Shown one piece after another: positions 9,011 through 16,826 of a DNA stretch of 40,213 nt (positions within the stretch are counted from its first letter, which is position 1; every line of letters starts with the position of its first letter). The notes below the pieces were generated by a model, which did no database searches, was not told where the DNA came from, and worked only from the letters and a program-made list of their open reading frames with translations. Origin of the DNA: Candidatus Latescibacterota bacterium (GTDB lineage: Bacteria > Latescibacterota > UBA2968 > UBA8231); contig SICG01000020.1 in the NCBI GenBank assembly GCA_009691525.1, positions 1 through 40,213 of the forward strand, given 5' to 3'. The position numbers and the translations under genes are program-made.

Positions 9011-9026
9011 TTTAATCCACCTCTCT

Positions 9027-9809
9027 CTACTTCCCCGACAAGGGGGGTTGGTTGGGGGGTGAGGCGGTCTGCTCAGCCTTTGCCTCCTCATAACAGCTGC
9101 AATAATTTTGGATCAGCCCCTTTTCCTGGGCATCCCTGGTCCACACCCGCAGGCCGGCGTAAAAGGCTTCCGCATAGGAGTTGGTGGAGTTGGCGTCGGT
9201 GAGGATGCCCAGGCCCATTGTGCGATCGGGAGGGATCTTGCCGTAGAATCGCTTGTGGTCGGCGACCACGTCCACCTGCTCGAAGGCCCATTTGCCCAGG
9301 TTCTCTTCGCCGCTTTCCATCACCACAAAGTAAGGGCGGGCCACTTTGTTGCGCCGCCCCGAGGTCCCCTCCTCCAAGGTTGAACTCCACACGTACTTCA
9401 TCTGCGTGAGTATGCCCAGCCAATTGGTCGAATAGATCACGTAGAGGCCCCCGGCACTGTCGTTGGTGCTGTCGTAGCGTTCGTCCCCGCCCGGAGGGAG
9501 GACGTTGACCCGCCAGCACCAAGTCAGGATAGGATAGACCAGCGGATTCCACTGGACCTGTTTGCCCAGGATCACCGAGGAGCCGCTATCGCGGGCCGCC
9601 AGGTAGTGCTGGCCCTCGGCACCTTCCACCTGGTAGGGCTTGGTTTTGTCGTCGTCCTTATTACGCCAGGTCCAGTCCTTGGGCAGCTGGCCGGCCGGAG
9701 TGTTGGAGAAATCCTCCAGGAGGAGATACCCCTCCCCTTGTTCCTGGGCCGGACTGCCAACCGCCAAAAGCAGCAGCAGGCCAATCCCGCCGACCAGGGC
9801 GCGCTTCAT
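9027..9809 (-). CDS. DUF3047-family secreted protein
   Basis: The 260-residue protein has a clear signal peptide (residues 1-21, ending in SPA-QE). The body matches my recollection of DUF3047: an opening FSN/LPKDWTWR motif, LTWCWRVNVLPPGGDER near residues 90-106, the AGGLYVIYS strand, a KYVWSS motif, and a closing glycine-rich strand followed by YAEAFYAGLRVW. It looks like a beta-sandwich, similar to carbohydrate-binding folds. No enzymatic role is known. Its ATG overlaps the stop of the TolC-like gene by four bases, so the two are probably translationally coupled. Position between TolC-like and MlaC-like proteins suggests a periplasmic or outer-membrane accessory to the transport system. Confidence 0.75.
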   Translation of the reverse strand: MKRALVGGIGLLLLLAVGSPAQEQGEGYLLLEDFSNTPAGQLPKDWTWRNKDDDKTKPYQVEGAEGQHYLAARDSGSSVILGKQVQWNPLVYPILTWCWRVNVLPPGGDERYDSTNDSAGGLYVIYSTNWLGILTQMKYVWSSTLEEGTSGRRNKVARPYFVVMESGEENLGKWAFEQVDVVADHKRFYGKIPPDRTMGLGILTDANSTNSYAEAFYAGLRVWTRDAQEKGLIQNYCSCYEEAKAEQTASPPNQPPLSGK

Positions 9810-11152
9810 GGCCGCACCTTCAGGGAAAGGCCCCCGGTGGTTTTCTCGAGTTTGGCCAGGGCCAGGTTATGGCGGTACACCGCCTCATAATAGGCCTGCT
9901 CGCTCTGGGCCCAGGCCTCGAAACCGGCGATCAGCTCTTTGGCCTCGTCGGCATCCAGCTCGTAGGCGTCCTGCGCCTCCTTGAGCCACTGCCGGCTGAG
10001 CCGGCGGGTTTCGATGGCCGCCCCCAGTTCGCTGAGGGCCTGCTGGTAATTCGTATGGGCCCGCTCCACATCCACCCGGATGCCCTGGGCGTTGAGACGC
10101 TCCTTGGCCTTGAGTTCCTGGTATTCGGCCTGCGCCTTATCCACTTCCGCGCCGATAAGGTTCCACTCCAGCGCCTGCCGCAGCCGCAGCACCATCCCGC
10201 CGTTGAAGTAGTTGAACTCGTCCTTGACGAAGGGACTGTGCTGGTCGGTACGTTTGGGCGCCACGGCGTAACGCACCCCGCCGCTGAGCATCAACTGTGG
10301 ATAGTACGCCCCCCGCGCCGCCTTGACCATGGCTTCCTTGGCCTTCAGGCCGGCCTGGAGCTTGCGCCAATCGGGTCGTTGCCCCAGAGCCCGGGCGCAG
10401 AGGCTGTCTAAAGGCGGGAGGACTGCGGTTTCGGGCACCAGTTCCAAGGTGTCAAGTTCCACGCTCTCACCCTCCTTCAATCCGGTCTTCCAGGCCAAAG
10501 CCGCCTGGGCCAGCGCCAGCTTCTGTTCGATAATCTGTCCTTGCTTTGCTAGTTCCACCAACGCCAGCCTGAATTTGTAGTGCCCCGACAAGGGGATGGC
10601 CGGGTTCTCCTCAATCTCGGCGCGTTTCTCGGCTATCTTTTTTTGCAAATCGTCCGCCAGGTCCCCTAGCTGATGGGCCAGCTGGATGCTGTAGTAGAGT
10701 TCGGCCACTTCCAGCACCAGATCCAAGCGCTGCCCCTCGACACCGGCCTCCTCGACCACCACCCCCTGCTGCGCCGCCCGCCCCAGCGCCGCCGCCCCGG
10801 CCACGTACAGGGGCTGGACAAACTCCAGTTCGGTCTGGTTGAAGGGGCCAAGATCCCGCAGCCCGGAGGTGTCCGCCGGGGGATTGAAGATGTCGCCGTG
10901 GGCAGCGGGCACCAACCCACTGGTGCTCTCCAGGCGCAGGCGGGGCAGGAAGCGGGCAGCCTGCAGCTGCCGCAGCCTGGCTTGGGCCCCGGCCACCTTC
11001 CACGACCCCTCCCCGGTTGCGAGGGTGTGACGCAGGGCCAGTTCAGCCAGTTCCTTTAGCGTGTAAGGAGGATCGGGATCAGCGGCCCAGGTCTTTGCCG
11101 TCCAGGCGCAAACACACAACCACAACAGGGTCCAGGCGCCCAAGTGCTTCAT
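9806..11152 (-). CDS. TolC-family outer-membrane channel protein
   Basis: The 448-residue precursor starts at the ATG at 11152, giving a clean signal peptide (about 24 residues, ending KTWA). The remainder is long amphipathic helix with the features of outer-membrane efflux proteins: TLKELAELAL near the start, a LPRLRLESTSGL beta-strand, repeated coiled-coil stretches (ERAHTNYQQALSELGAAIETRRLSRQWL) and a second strand (YYPQLMLSGGVRY). TolC proteins form trimeric barrels with periplasmic tunnels. Its ATG overlaps the stop of the flippase-like gene by one base (TGATG). No HlyD-type adaptor is encoded here, which is unusual; the RND, MlaC-like and DUF3047 proteins are the likely partners. Confidence 0.82.
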   Translation of the reverse strand: MKHLGAWTLLWLCVCAWTAKTWAADPDPPYTLKELAELALRHTLATGEGSWKVAGAQARLRQLQAARFLPRLRLESTSGLVPAAHGDIFNPPADTSGLRDLGPFNQTELEFVQPLYVAGAAALGRAAQQGVVVEEAGVEGQRLDLVLEVAELYYSIQLAHQLGDLADDLQKKIAEKRAEIEENPAIPLSGHYKFRLALVELAKQGQIIEQKLALAQAALAWKTGLKEGESVELDTLELVPETAVLPPLDSLCARALGQRPDWRKLQAGLKAKEAMVKAARGAYYPQLMLSGGVRYAVAPKRTDQHSPFVKDEFNYFNGGMVLRLRQALEWNLIGAEVDKAQAEYQELKAKERLNAQGIRVDVERAHTNYQQALSELGAAIETRRLSRQWLKEAQDAYELDADEAKELIAGFEAWAQSEQAYYEAVYRHNLALAKLEKTTGGLSLKVRP

Positions 11153-12180
11153 CAGGGCAAGGTCCCTGCCTGCGCGGCGGCCTGTTGCTGCGCCTCTTCG
11201 GCGCGGGCCAGCTGCCGGCTCATCTGCGAGAGGAAGATCCAGCCGACCGAGATCCAAAAGATCTTGCGCAGCCGCTTGACAATGCCCATCGACAACCCGG
11301 CGGCCGGATTGAGGCCCAGGCTGATAAAAAGAAAAACCTGGCTGCCTTCGAGCACACCGATGTTGGAAGGCATAAAGAAGAAGAGGCTATTGATGCTCAC
11401 CGACAGGGAGGTGAGTAAAAGCGCCACGGTGAAGTCGATATCGACCCCCAGGGCACTCAGGATCACATAGGTCTCACAGGTCCCTAAGAGCCAACCCACG
11501 GTATGGCAGGCCACCACCGCGGCCAGGCGCCCCTTGTGACGCTGGTAAAAATGACCGATGTGGTCGTCGATGCGCCTGGCTTTGGCCATCTTGCTCGCGA
11601 TCCAATCGGTCTTGATGCCCAGGCGGCGGATCAGGGTCAGCAGCGAGGTGAACAGGTGGTGGTGCTGGTGGTAAAGCCCCCAGACCAGCATCCCGCTGGC
11701 CACCAAGATTACGCCCAGGCCCAGTTCCACCGAGTGGGGCAGGGCATGGGGCAGGTCCCAGTAGAAAACGACCAGCAAAAAACCCAGGGATGAGAACACT
11801 AGGCCGGTGAGCACCTGGGTGGTTTTGTTGACCACCACCGCCGCCAGACTCAGCGAGGTGGGGGCCTGGCCCTTGAGCAGGTACGCCTTGAGCGGTTCGC
11901 CGCCCAGGTTGGCCAGGGGGGTGAGTTGGCTGACCGCGTCGCCGGCCAACTTGGCCCTCAGCAGAGCCGAGAAGGGCGGTTTGAACGCCCCGGGCGGGAA
12001 GGCGAAGTTCCAGGCCAGGGAATTGCTCAGGTGCCAGAGGAAGGCGACCAGCAGCACCACGGGGAAAGACCACTTGACGATGGCCAGGTGGTGCAGGACT
12101 TCCCCCACACCCGTCTTGCCCACCAGATAACCCAGCAGCAGCAGCCCCAGGCCAGGGAGCAGGAGCCTGAGCACCTTCAT
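11152..12180 (-). CDS. Flippase-like integral membrane protein (LPG synthase TM / UPF0104 family)
   Basis: This 342-residue protein has about eight hydrophobic segments. The ATG at 12180 overlaps the stop of the preceding CDP-AP gene by four bases and begins a typical first helix (LRLLLPGLGLLLLGYLVG). The central segment SQLTPLANLGGEPLKAYLL, then VVVNKTTQVLTGLVF, is characteristic of the PF03706 family, the membrane half of MprF-type lysyl-phosphatidylglycerol synthase and many stand-alone flippase-like proteins. The C-terminal stretch has the PSNIGVLEGSQVFLF motif. Family members flip lipids or lipid-linked sugars or modify them. Its place directly after a CDP-alcohol phosphotransferase suggests that it handles that enzyme's lipid product. 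Confidence 0.85.
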   Translation of the reverse strand: MKVLRLLLPGLGLLLLGYLVGKTGVGEVLHHLAIVKWSFPVVLLVAFLWHLSNSLAWNFAFPPGAFKPPFSALLRAKLAGDAVSQLTPLANLGGEPLKAYLLKGQAPTSLSLAAVVVNKTTQVLTGLVFSSLGFLLVVFYWDLPHALPHSVELGLGVILVASGMLVWGLYHQHHHLFTSLLTLIRRLGIKTDWIASKMAKARRIDDHIGHFYQRHKGRLAAVVACHTVGWLLGTCETYVILSALGVDIDFTVALLLTSLSVSINSLFFFMPSNIGVLEGSQVFLFISLGLNPAAGLSMGIVKRLRKIFWISVGWIFLSQMSRQLARAEEAQQQAAAQAGTLP

Positions 12181-13586
12181 GGCCGGCCCTCTGCGGCAGA
12201 GGTCCCCGACACCGGCACCGGCATTGCCTCCTGGCTCTCGACGGGCGGGTAGGCCTCCAGCATCTTCTGCTGAGAGATCAGCACCCCGACAGCCACCAGG
12301 TGGATACCTACTACCGTAAACCAGTACATGAACTCCAGCGCGTTGGCCAGGGCAGCAACGAGGTAGATAAAGGAAAAGGTGTCGCGTTTGGCCAGAAATC
12401 CGTACCGCTCGGTGAAGCGGTAGAAACCGCCCTTCTGGTCTTTGGGCACATGGCGGGCCAGGCCCACCAGGTAATTCTGCAGGCTGCCGCTGCCGGTCTT
12501 GAGGGCGTAGCTGTACATGATGCCCAGGGTCAGCAGCAGGGCGCAGATCGCCGAAATACCTAAGTACACATAAAAGGGCGAATCCGGGTGAACCCGGTGC
12601 AGACCGACCAGCATGCCGGCATAGGCACACAGATAGGCGATGTTGTCGGTGAGCGTGTCGAACCAGGCGCCGAATTTCGACTCACTCAGCTTGACCCGGG
12701 CGATCTCCCCGTCGCAGCGGTCGAGAATGGCCGCCAGCTGCCACAACACGCCGGACCAGGCGAGCCAGGCGTACTGGTCCGGCCGCGTCACCAGATAGGC
12801 ACTGGCCAGCCCAGCGGGCATCACCAGCAGGGAGGTCACCAGATGCGGGGAGATACCGGTCCCGATCAGGGCTTTGCTGATGGGGATGGAAATACGCGCA
12901 TTGAGGTGGCGCGAGATAAAGCCGCTGGTGGACTTGGTCACCTGACTGAAGAGCATGTTCTTGACCGCCCTCGAACTGCGGCGGTCCTCGACCCGTCGCC
13001 ACAGGGCCAGGACCGAAGGGCACAGCTGCAAGGGTCGGCCCCGAACGCGCCGACTCAGCCAGCGCCAAACCTCTTCCCTTCCGGCCAGCAATTCACCGGT
13101 AGCACCTGCCACCTCTGCGCTGCACAGAAAAGCCCCGGAGCTGGCGTTTTCTCCCCCCAGGGCAGGGACAAACTCCACCCCGTCCTCGGCGAGGCGGACC
13201 TGGGTGAAGGTACCGGATTGGGCCGGAACGCTCACCTGGGCCACCAGGTCCTTGCCTTCGAGACCCCCCTTGACCAGTTCGGTGAGCGAGGCATGGTGGT
13301 GCACGTACTCGGCCATCACCACCAACAGCCCTTCGCCCTGCGGTCCAAAAGGCAGCGGGGCAGAGGTCCCCCATTCGAGGAAATGGACTTCGACGTGTAA
13401 CTTGCGCGGCAGCTGTCCTACGCGGTGCCCTGCCCCGGGGGCGACCACCACCGCCAGCTGCTCGACGCCGGCCCGCGCCATGGTCCGCACCATGCGGTCG
13501 AGCAGTGAAAGCCCCGCCACCCGCCTGGAGAGCAGATTGAGACCACGCTGGTGGTCGGGAAAGATCAGCAGGCCCTGGCGGATCAT
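12177..13586 (-). CDS. Degenerate nucleotidyltransferase fused to active-type CDP-alcohol phosphotransferase
   Basis: The 469-residue protein has two parts. Residues 1-200 align in outline with a nucleotidyltransferase fold but lack the LAAGxGxR signature (the start reads GLLIFPDHQRGLNLLSRR). Residues 205-455 are a CDP-alcohol phosphotransferase with several helices. Its full motif is intact: D289, D292-G293, A296-R297, G306, D310 and D314. The preceding KSTSGFISRHLNARISIPISKAL resembles bifunctional IPCT/DIPPS enzymes, which use CDP-inositol. The likely reaction is transfer of a phosphoalcohol between a CDP-linked donor and an alcohol or lipid acceptor. The start ATG overlaps the nucleotidyltransferase stop by four bases and its stop overlaps the next start by four. 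That separate enzyme may supply the activated substrate. Confidence 0.85.
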   Translation of the reverse strand: MIRQGLLIFPDHQRGLNLLSRRVAGLSLLDRMVRTMARAGVEQLAVVVAPGAGHRVGQLPRKLHVEVHFLEWGTSAPLPFGPQGEGLLVVMAEYVHHHASLTELVKGGLEGKDLVAQVSVPAQSGTFTQVRLAEDGVEFVPALGGENASSGAFLCSAEVAGATGELLAGREEVWRWLSRRVRGRPLQLCPSVLALWRRVEDRRSSRAVKNMLFSQVTKSTSGFISRHLNARISIPISKALIGTGISPHLVTSLLVMPAGLASAYLVTRPDQYAWLAWSGVLWQLAAILDRCDGEIARVKLSESKFGAWFDTLTDNIAYLCAYAGMLVGLHRVHPDSPFYVYLGISAICALLLTLGIMYSYALKTGSGSLQNYLVGLARHVPKDQKGGFYRFTERYGFLAKRDTFSFIYLVAALANALEFMYWFTVVGIHLVAVGVLISQQKMLEAYPPVESQEAMPVPVSGTSAAEGRP

Positions 13587-14356
13587 GCGGGGGTCTCCGC
13601 TGCCCGCAACTGCCCCTGGGCCTCCACCTCGTCGCCCTGAAAGAGATGGAGGTGGCGGCGGACAAAGTGCAGGTCCTCGGGGGTATCCACATCGGCCCAG
13701 GGCAAGTCGCCCACTTCGCAGCCGACCACTGGATGCCCCAAGTCGATGAGCCGCTGCACCCCGGCCACATAGCGCAACTTGGAGGTGGTTCCCGCACGGG
13801 CAACCAACTCCTCCAATATCCCGAGCAGGCACCGGCGGCCCTCGCCGGCAAAACGCATGATCCCCACCGATTCGGCGTGGGCAGCCGGCAGACTCTTGCC
13901 GATGGCGCGGACCTGCCCGTCCTGCACGTGTAGCTTCATGTCATCCGGGTCGTAACACACTTTGCGGCGGATCATCAGACAGCAGCAATCCTCGGTCGCC
14001 AGCAGGTGCTGGAGGATCTGGGGATGAAAAACATTGTCGCCATTGAGCAGCAGAAAATCGCGATCCATCTCGGCGCGCGCGGTCCACAGCGAGACGAGGT
14101 TATCGGCCAGCGCATAAAATGGATTATATCTGAGTTTGACTGAGAGCTTGCCCTGGAAAGCAGCGAGGGCGGTGCGGATTCTTTCGATGCCAAACCCGCA
14201 TACCAGGACCACCTCCCGGATACCAGCGCCCTCCAGGTTGGCCAACTGCTGTTCCAAGATGGAGCCGGCGCCGATGGGCAGCAGGCATTTGGGGCAATTT
14301 GCGGTAAAAGGCCACAACCTGCGGCCCTGACCGGCCGCCAGGACTATAGCTTTCAT
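13583..14356 (-). CDS. LicC-like sugar/choline/inositol-phosphate nucleotidyltransferase
   Basis: The 257-residue protein carries the nucleotidyltransferase signature LAAGQGRRLWP...CPK (Gly9, Gly11, Arg13, Lys23) and a metal-binding Asp107 in LLLNGDNVF. The pattern YNPFYALADNLVSLWTA and the late DLPWADVDTPEDL resemble LicC-type phosphocholine cytidylyltransferases and inositol-1-phosphate cytidylyltransferases, rather than RmlA. It would activate a phosphorylated alcohol with CTP. Substrate choice cannot be read from sequence. It is the first gene of the minus-strand operon, and the next gene encodes the CDP-alcohol phosphotransferase, which fits a make-then-use pair. The last 30 residues are variable and charged. 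Confidence 0.85.
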   Translation of the reverse strand: MKAIVLAAGQGRRLWPFTANCPKCLLPIGAGSILEQQLANLEGAGIREVVLVCGFGIERIRTALAAFQGKLSVKLRYNPFYALADNLVSLWTARAEMDRDFLLLNGDNVFHPQILQHLLATEDCCCLMIRRKVCYDPDDMKLHVQDGQVRAIGKSLPAAHAESVGIMRFAGEGRRCLLGILEELVARAGTTSKLRYVAGVQRLIDLGHPVVGCEVGDLPWADVDTPEDLHFVRRHLHLFQGDEVEAQGQLRAAETPA

Positions 14357-14519
14357 TGCCTTTGGATGCGGAGTACCAACGTGGGGACCAACTATAAAAA
14401 TCTATGTATAACCGTATGTCCCGTCAATGCGAAACGCGCCTCCGGCTCGATAAATCGCCGCTTGGGGCTTATATTTCTTTCGCGCTTCATTCTCAATCGC
14501 CCGGCGCAAGGACCTGGAC
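14357..14519. promoter_or_regulatory. Divergent promoter region between the two arms of the lipid locus
   Basis: This 163-base gap separates the two operons. On the minus strand, TTGACG (14422-14427) and TAGATT (14399-14404) are 17 bases apart, a plausible promoter about 40 bases upstream of the nucleotidyltransferase ATG. On the plus strand, TCGATA (14447-14452) and TATATT (14470-14475), also 17 bases apart, could drive the flippase gene. Both match only partly. The middle is AT-richer than the genes on either side, as expected for a shared control region. Confidence 0.45.
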
Positions 14520-16103
14520 GTGACCCAGACCCTCAGCGCACCGCCCGTACCACCTGCCAGCACCGCCAAGGCCGAGAGGGATATCAAGGACCTGGCCAGC
14601 GGGGCCCTGGTCAACTTCGTCGGCAAACTCGGCCGGCTCTCGCGCGCCGCCTTCCTCTGGGCGGTGCCCCTGCTCTGCGGCCTGGAGGTGCTGGGCCTGT
14701 TCAGCACCGCCTGGAGCATCGCCTCCCTCATCCAACGCCTGGGCCGCTTCGGCCTGCAGATCACGGTGGTCCGCTTCGCGGTGGCCGCCCGCACTGCCGG
14801 GGATCAGGCCGAAGTGGAAAGGGTCCTGGCCTCGGCCCTGTGGTTGGGCACTGCAGTCAGCACCGCGATGCTGCTGGGCACCTGGCTGGCGGCCGACTGG
14901 ATCGCCGCCTTTTATGAGCAACCCATCGCCCCTGCCGTGCGCATCATGGCCCTCTCCACCCCCTTCATGACCTGGGCCTGGATCTTCGTGGCCGCCACCC
15001 GGACCCTGCGCATCATGCGCTACGACGTGTACGTCATGTCCATCGCCGGCCCGCTGCTCCTGCTGGTGTTCAGCATCGGTGCCGGCCTGGCTGGCTGGGG
15101 ACTCGAAGGCCTGGCCTGGGCAAATCTGATTATGGCCGTCGGCAGCTGCGGGCTGGCGGCCCACTACTTTGGCCGCTTCTTCTCTCTGAGATCCTGCCTG
15201 GCCCGCCTCGGGCAGGGCCTGCCCTGGCGCACCATGGGCCGCTTCTCCTTGCCGGTAATGACCACCGACTCTATCTACGGCGTGTTGAGCAACCTCGACG
15301 TGTTGATGCTGATGCGCCTGCTCCCGGGCGAGCCCGGCGCCGTGGGCGCCCAGGTCGGCATCTACGCGCTGGCCAAGAACATCGCCGGCGCCATGCTCAA
15401 GGCACCTCAGTCCCTGGACCCCATCTTCAGCTCCATCGCCAGCGAACTGTCGGCCAGGGATCAGCACCGCGCCCTGGGCTACCGTTTCTCGGTGGTCTCT
15501 GGCTGGATCCTGACCATCAACCTGCCCATCTGCGCCGCTATCTTGTTAGCCGGCGACGTCCTGCTGCAGCTGATCGGCCACGTGCAGGTCGGCGATTTTC
15601 ACACTGGCCTCGATGTGCTGGCCGTGTTGTGCATCGCCATGATGGCCCAGGGGCTCTTCGTCATGGTAGATCCGGTGCTGACCATGGCCGGCAGGCCCTA
15701 TCTCAACCTGTTCAACAATGGTTTTTGGCTGCTGGCTAACATCCTGCTCAATTTCTGGCTGATCAGGGACTACGGCCTGATGGGTGCGGCCTGGGGCAGC
15801 ATGCTCTCTGCCCTGATGGCTGGAACCCTGCGCCTGGTACAGCTCTATATGATCCACGACATCCTGCCCTTCCACCGAGCCCAGCTCAAACCCCTGCTGG
15901 CAGCGCTGGGGGGTATTCTGGCTGGTTGGCTCTGCCGCCAGGTGGCCCCCGCCGGGCCGGCCTGGTCGCTCGGGCTGCCCCTGAGCGCCTTTCTGTCCGT
16001 GTATCTGATGACCTTGCACGCCCTGGGCCTCAGCAGCGAGGACCGATTGATGCTCCAACGGGTCAAGGCCCCCTTCAAACGCCTCTTTCGCAGGAAGAAA
16101 TGA
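14520..16103 (+). CDS. Wzx/MATE-like oligosaccharide or lipid flippase
   Basis: The 527-residue polytopic protein has about 12-14 hydrophobic segments and resembles the polysaccharide-export flippase families (PF01943/PF13440, MOP superfamily). An N-terminal cytosolic tail precedes DLASGALVNFVGKLGRLS, the usual start of helix 1. A basic stretch between hydrophobic blocks and the late GAAWGSMLSALMAGTLRL are typical. It begins with GTG; AAGGA lies seven bases upstream. Family members flip undecaprenyl-linked or other lipid-linked glycans across the inner membrane. Here it is first in the plus-strand arm, four bases before a second LicC-like nucleotidyltransferase, so its cargo may be the product of the CDP-alcohol enzymes. 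That is inference. Confidence 0.82.
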   Translation: MTQTLSAPPVPPASTAKAERDIKDLASGALVNFVGKLGRLSRAAFLWAVPLLCGLEVLGLFSTAWSIASLIQRLGRFGLQITVVRFAVAARTAGDQAEVERVLASALWLGTAVSTAMLLGTWLAADWIAAFYEQPIAPAVRIMALSTPFMTWAWIFVAATRTLRIMRYDVYVMSIAGPLLLLVFSIGAGLAGWGLEGLAWANLIMAVGSCGLAAHYFGRFFSLRSCLARLGQGLPWRTMGRFSLPVMTTDSIYGVLSNLDVLMLMRLLPGEPGAVGAQVGIYALAKNIAGAMLKAPQSLDPIFSSIASELSARDQHRALGYRFSVVSGWILTINLPICAAILLAGDVLLQLIGHVQVGDFHTGLDVLAVLCIAMMAQGLFVMVDPVLTMAGRPYLNLFNNGFWLLANILLNFWLIRDYGLMGAAWGSMLSALMAGTLRLVQLYMIHDILPFHRAQLKPLLAALGGILAGWLCRQVAPAGPAWSLGLPLSAFLSVYLMTLHALGLSSEDRLMLQRVKAPFKRLFRRKK

Positions 16104-16107
16104 ATCC

Positions 16108-16818
16108 ATGAAAGCAATTATCCTGGCGGCCGGGGCCGGCACCCGCCTCAGCCCGCTGACCGATGGCTGTCCCAAATGCCTGGTAAAGGTGGGCCCACGG
16201 CCCCTGATCGACTACCAGCTGCAGGCCCTGCGCCAGGTCGGGGTCGACGACGTGGTGCTGGTGGTGGGTTATGAAGCCGATCAAATTCGCGCCCACTGCG
16301 GCCACACCGCCCGCTATATCGAGAATCCCGACTACCTCAGCACCAACAGCATCTACTCCCTGTACCTGGCCGCCACCGAACTGGACACCGATGCCTTTCT
16401 TTTTAACTGCGACATTCTCTTTCATCCAGAAATCTTGGAACGTCTGCTGACCCGCCCCAACGCCGTGGCCGTGGATGCACAGGTGGCGCGCTTGGCCGGC
16501 GAGATGAACGTGGCCGGCGACCTCCAAGGCCGGGTGCAAGCCATCAGCAAAGCGCTGACCCCCGAGCACAGCCAAGCCCAAAGTGCCCAACTGGTCAAAT
16601 TCGACCGCCAAGGTGCCCTGGCGGTGGGCCAGGAAGTGGAACGGCTGGTGCGCGAGCAGCAGCGCGACGCCTTCCCTACCTCGGCCTATGGGCCGCTTAT
16701 AGCTCTGCAGCAGCTCTACGCCGTCGAGGTAGGCGACCTGCCCTGGGGAGAGATCGATTCGCTGGAGGACTACCAGCGCGTCTGCCGCGAGGTACTCCCC
16801 CGCCTGCAGGGCACCTGA
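16108..16818 (+). CDS. Second LicC-like nucleotidyltransferase
   Basis: The 236-residue enzyme has the intact signature LAAGAGTRLSPLTDGCPKC (Gly9, Gly11, Arg13, Lys23) and metal-binding Asp102 in LFNCDILFHPEIL. The IENPDYLSTNSIYSLYLA segment and the late DLPWGEIDSLEDYQRV are typical of phosphocholine/phosphoinositol cytidylyltransferase-like proteins. It resembles the product of 13583-14356 across its length, including the HPxIL motif after the metal Asp and the DLPWxxxDxxED end motif, so the two are probably ancient paralogues. The gene lies four bases after the flippase and eight before the second fusion protein, an apparent three-gene operon. Confidence 0.87.
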   Translation: MKAIILAAGAGTRLSPLTDGCPKCLVKVGPRPLIDYQLQALRQVGVDDVVLVVGYEADQIRAHCGHTARYIENPDYLSTNSIYSLYLAATELDTDAFLFNCDILFHPEILERLLTRPNAVAVDAQVARLAGEMNVAGDLQGRVQAISKALTPEHSQAQSAQLVKFDRQGALAVGQEVERLVREQQRDAFPTSAYGPLIALQQLYAVEVGDLPWGEIDSLEDYQRVCREVLPRLQGT

Positions 16819-16826
16819 GAGAGACC

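Noticed and set aside
13583-14356. Glucose-1-phosphate thymidylyltransferase (RmlA)
   Set aside because: The protein is shorter, with LicC-like motifs, and is followed by a CDP-alcohol phosphotransferase; no rml genes nearby.
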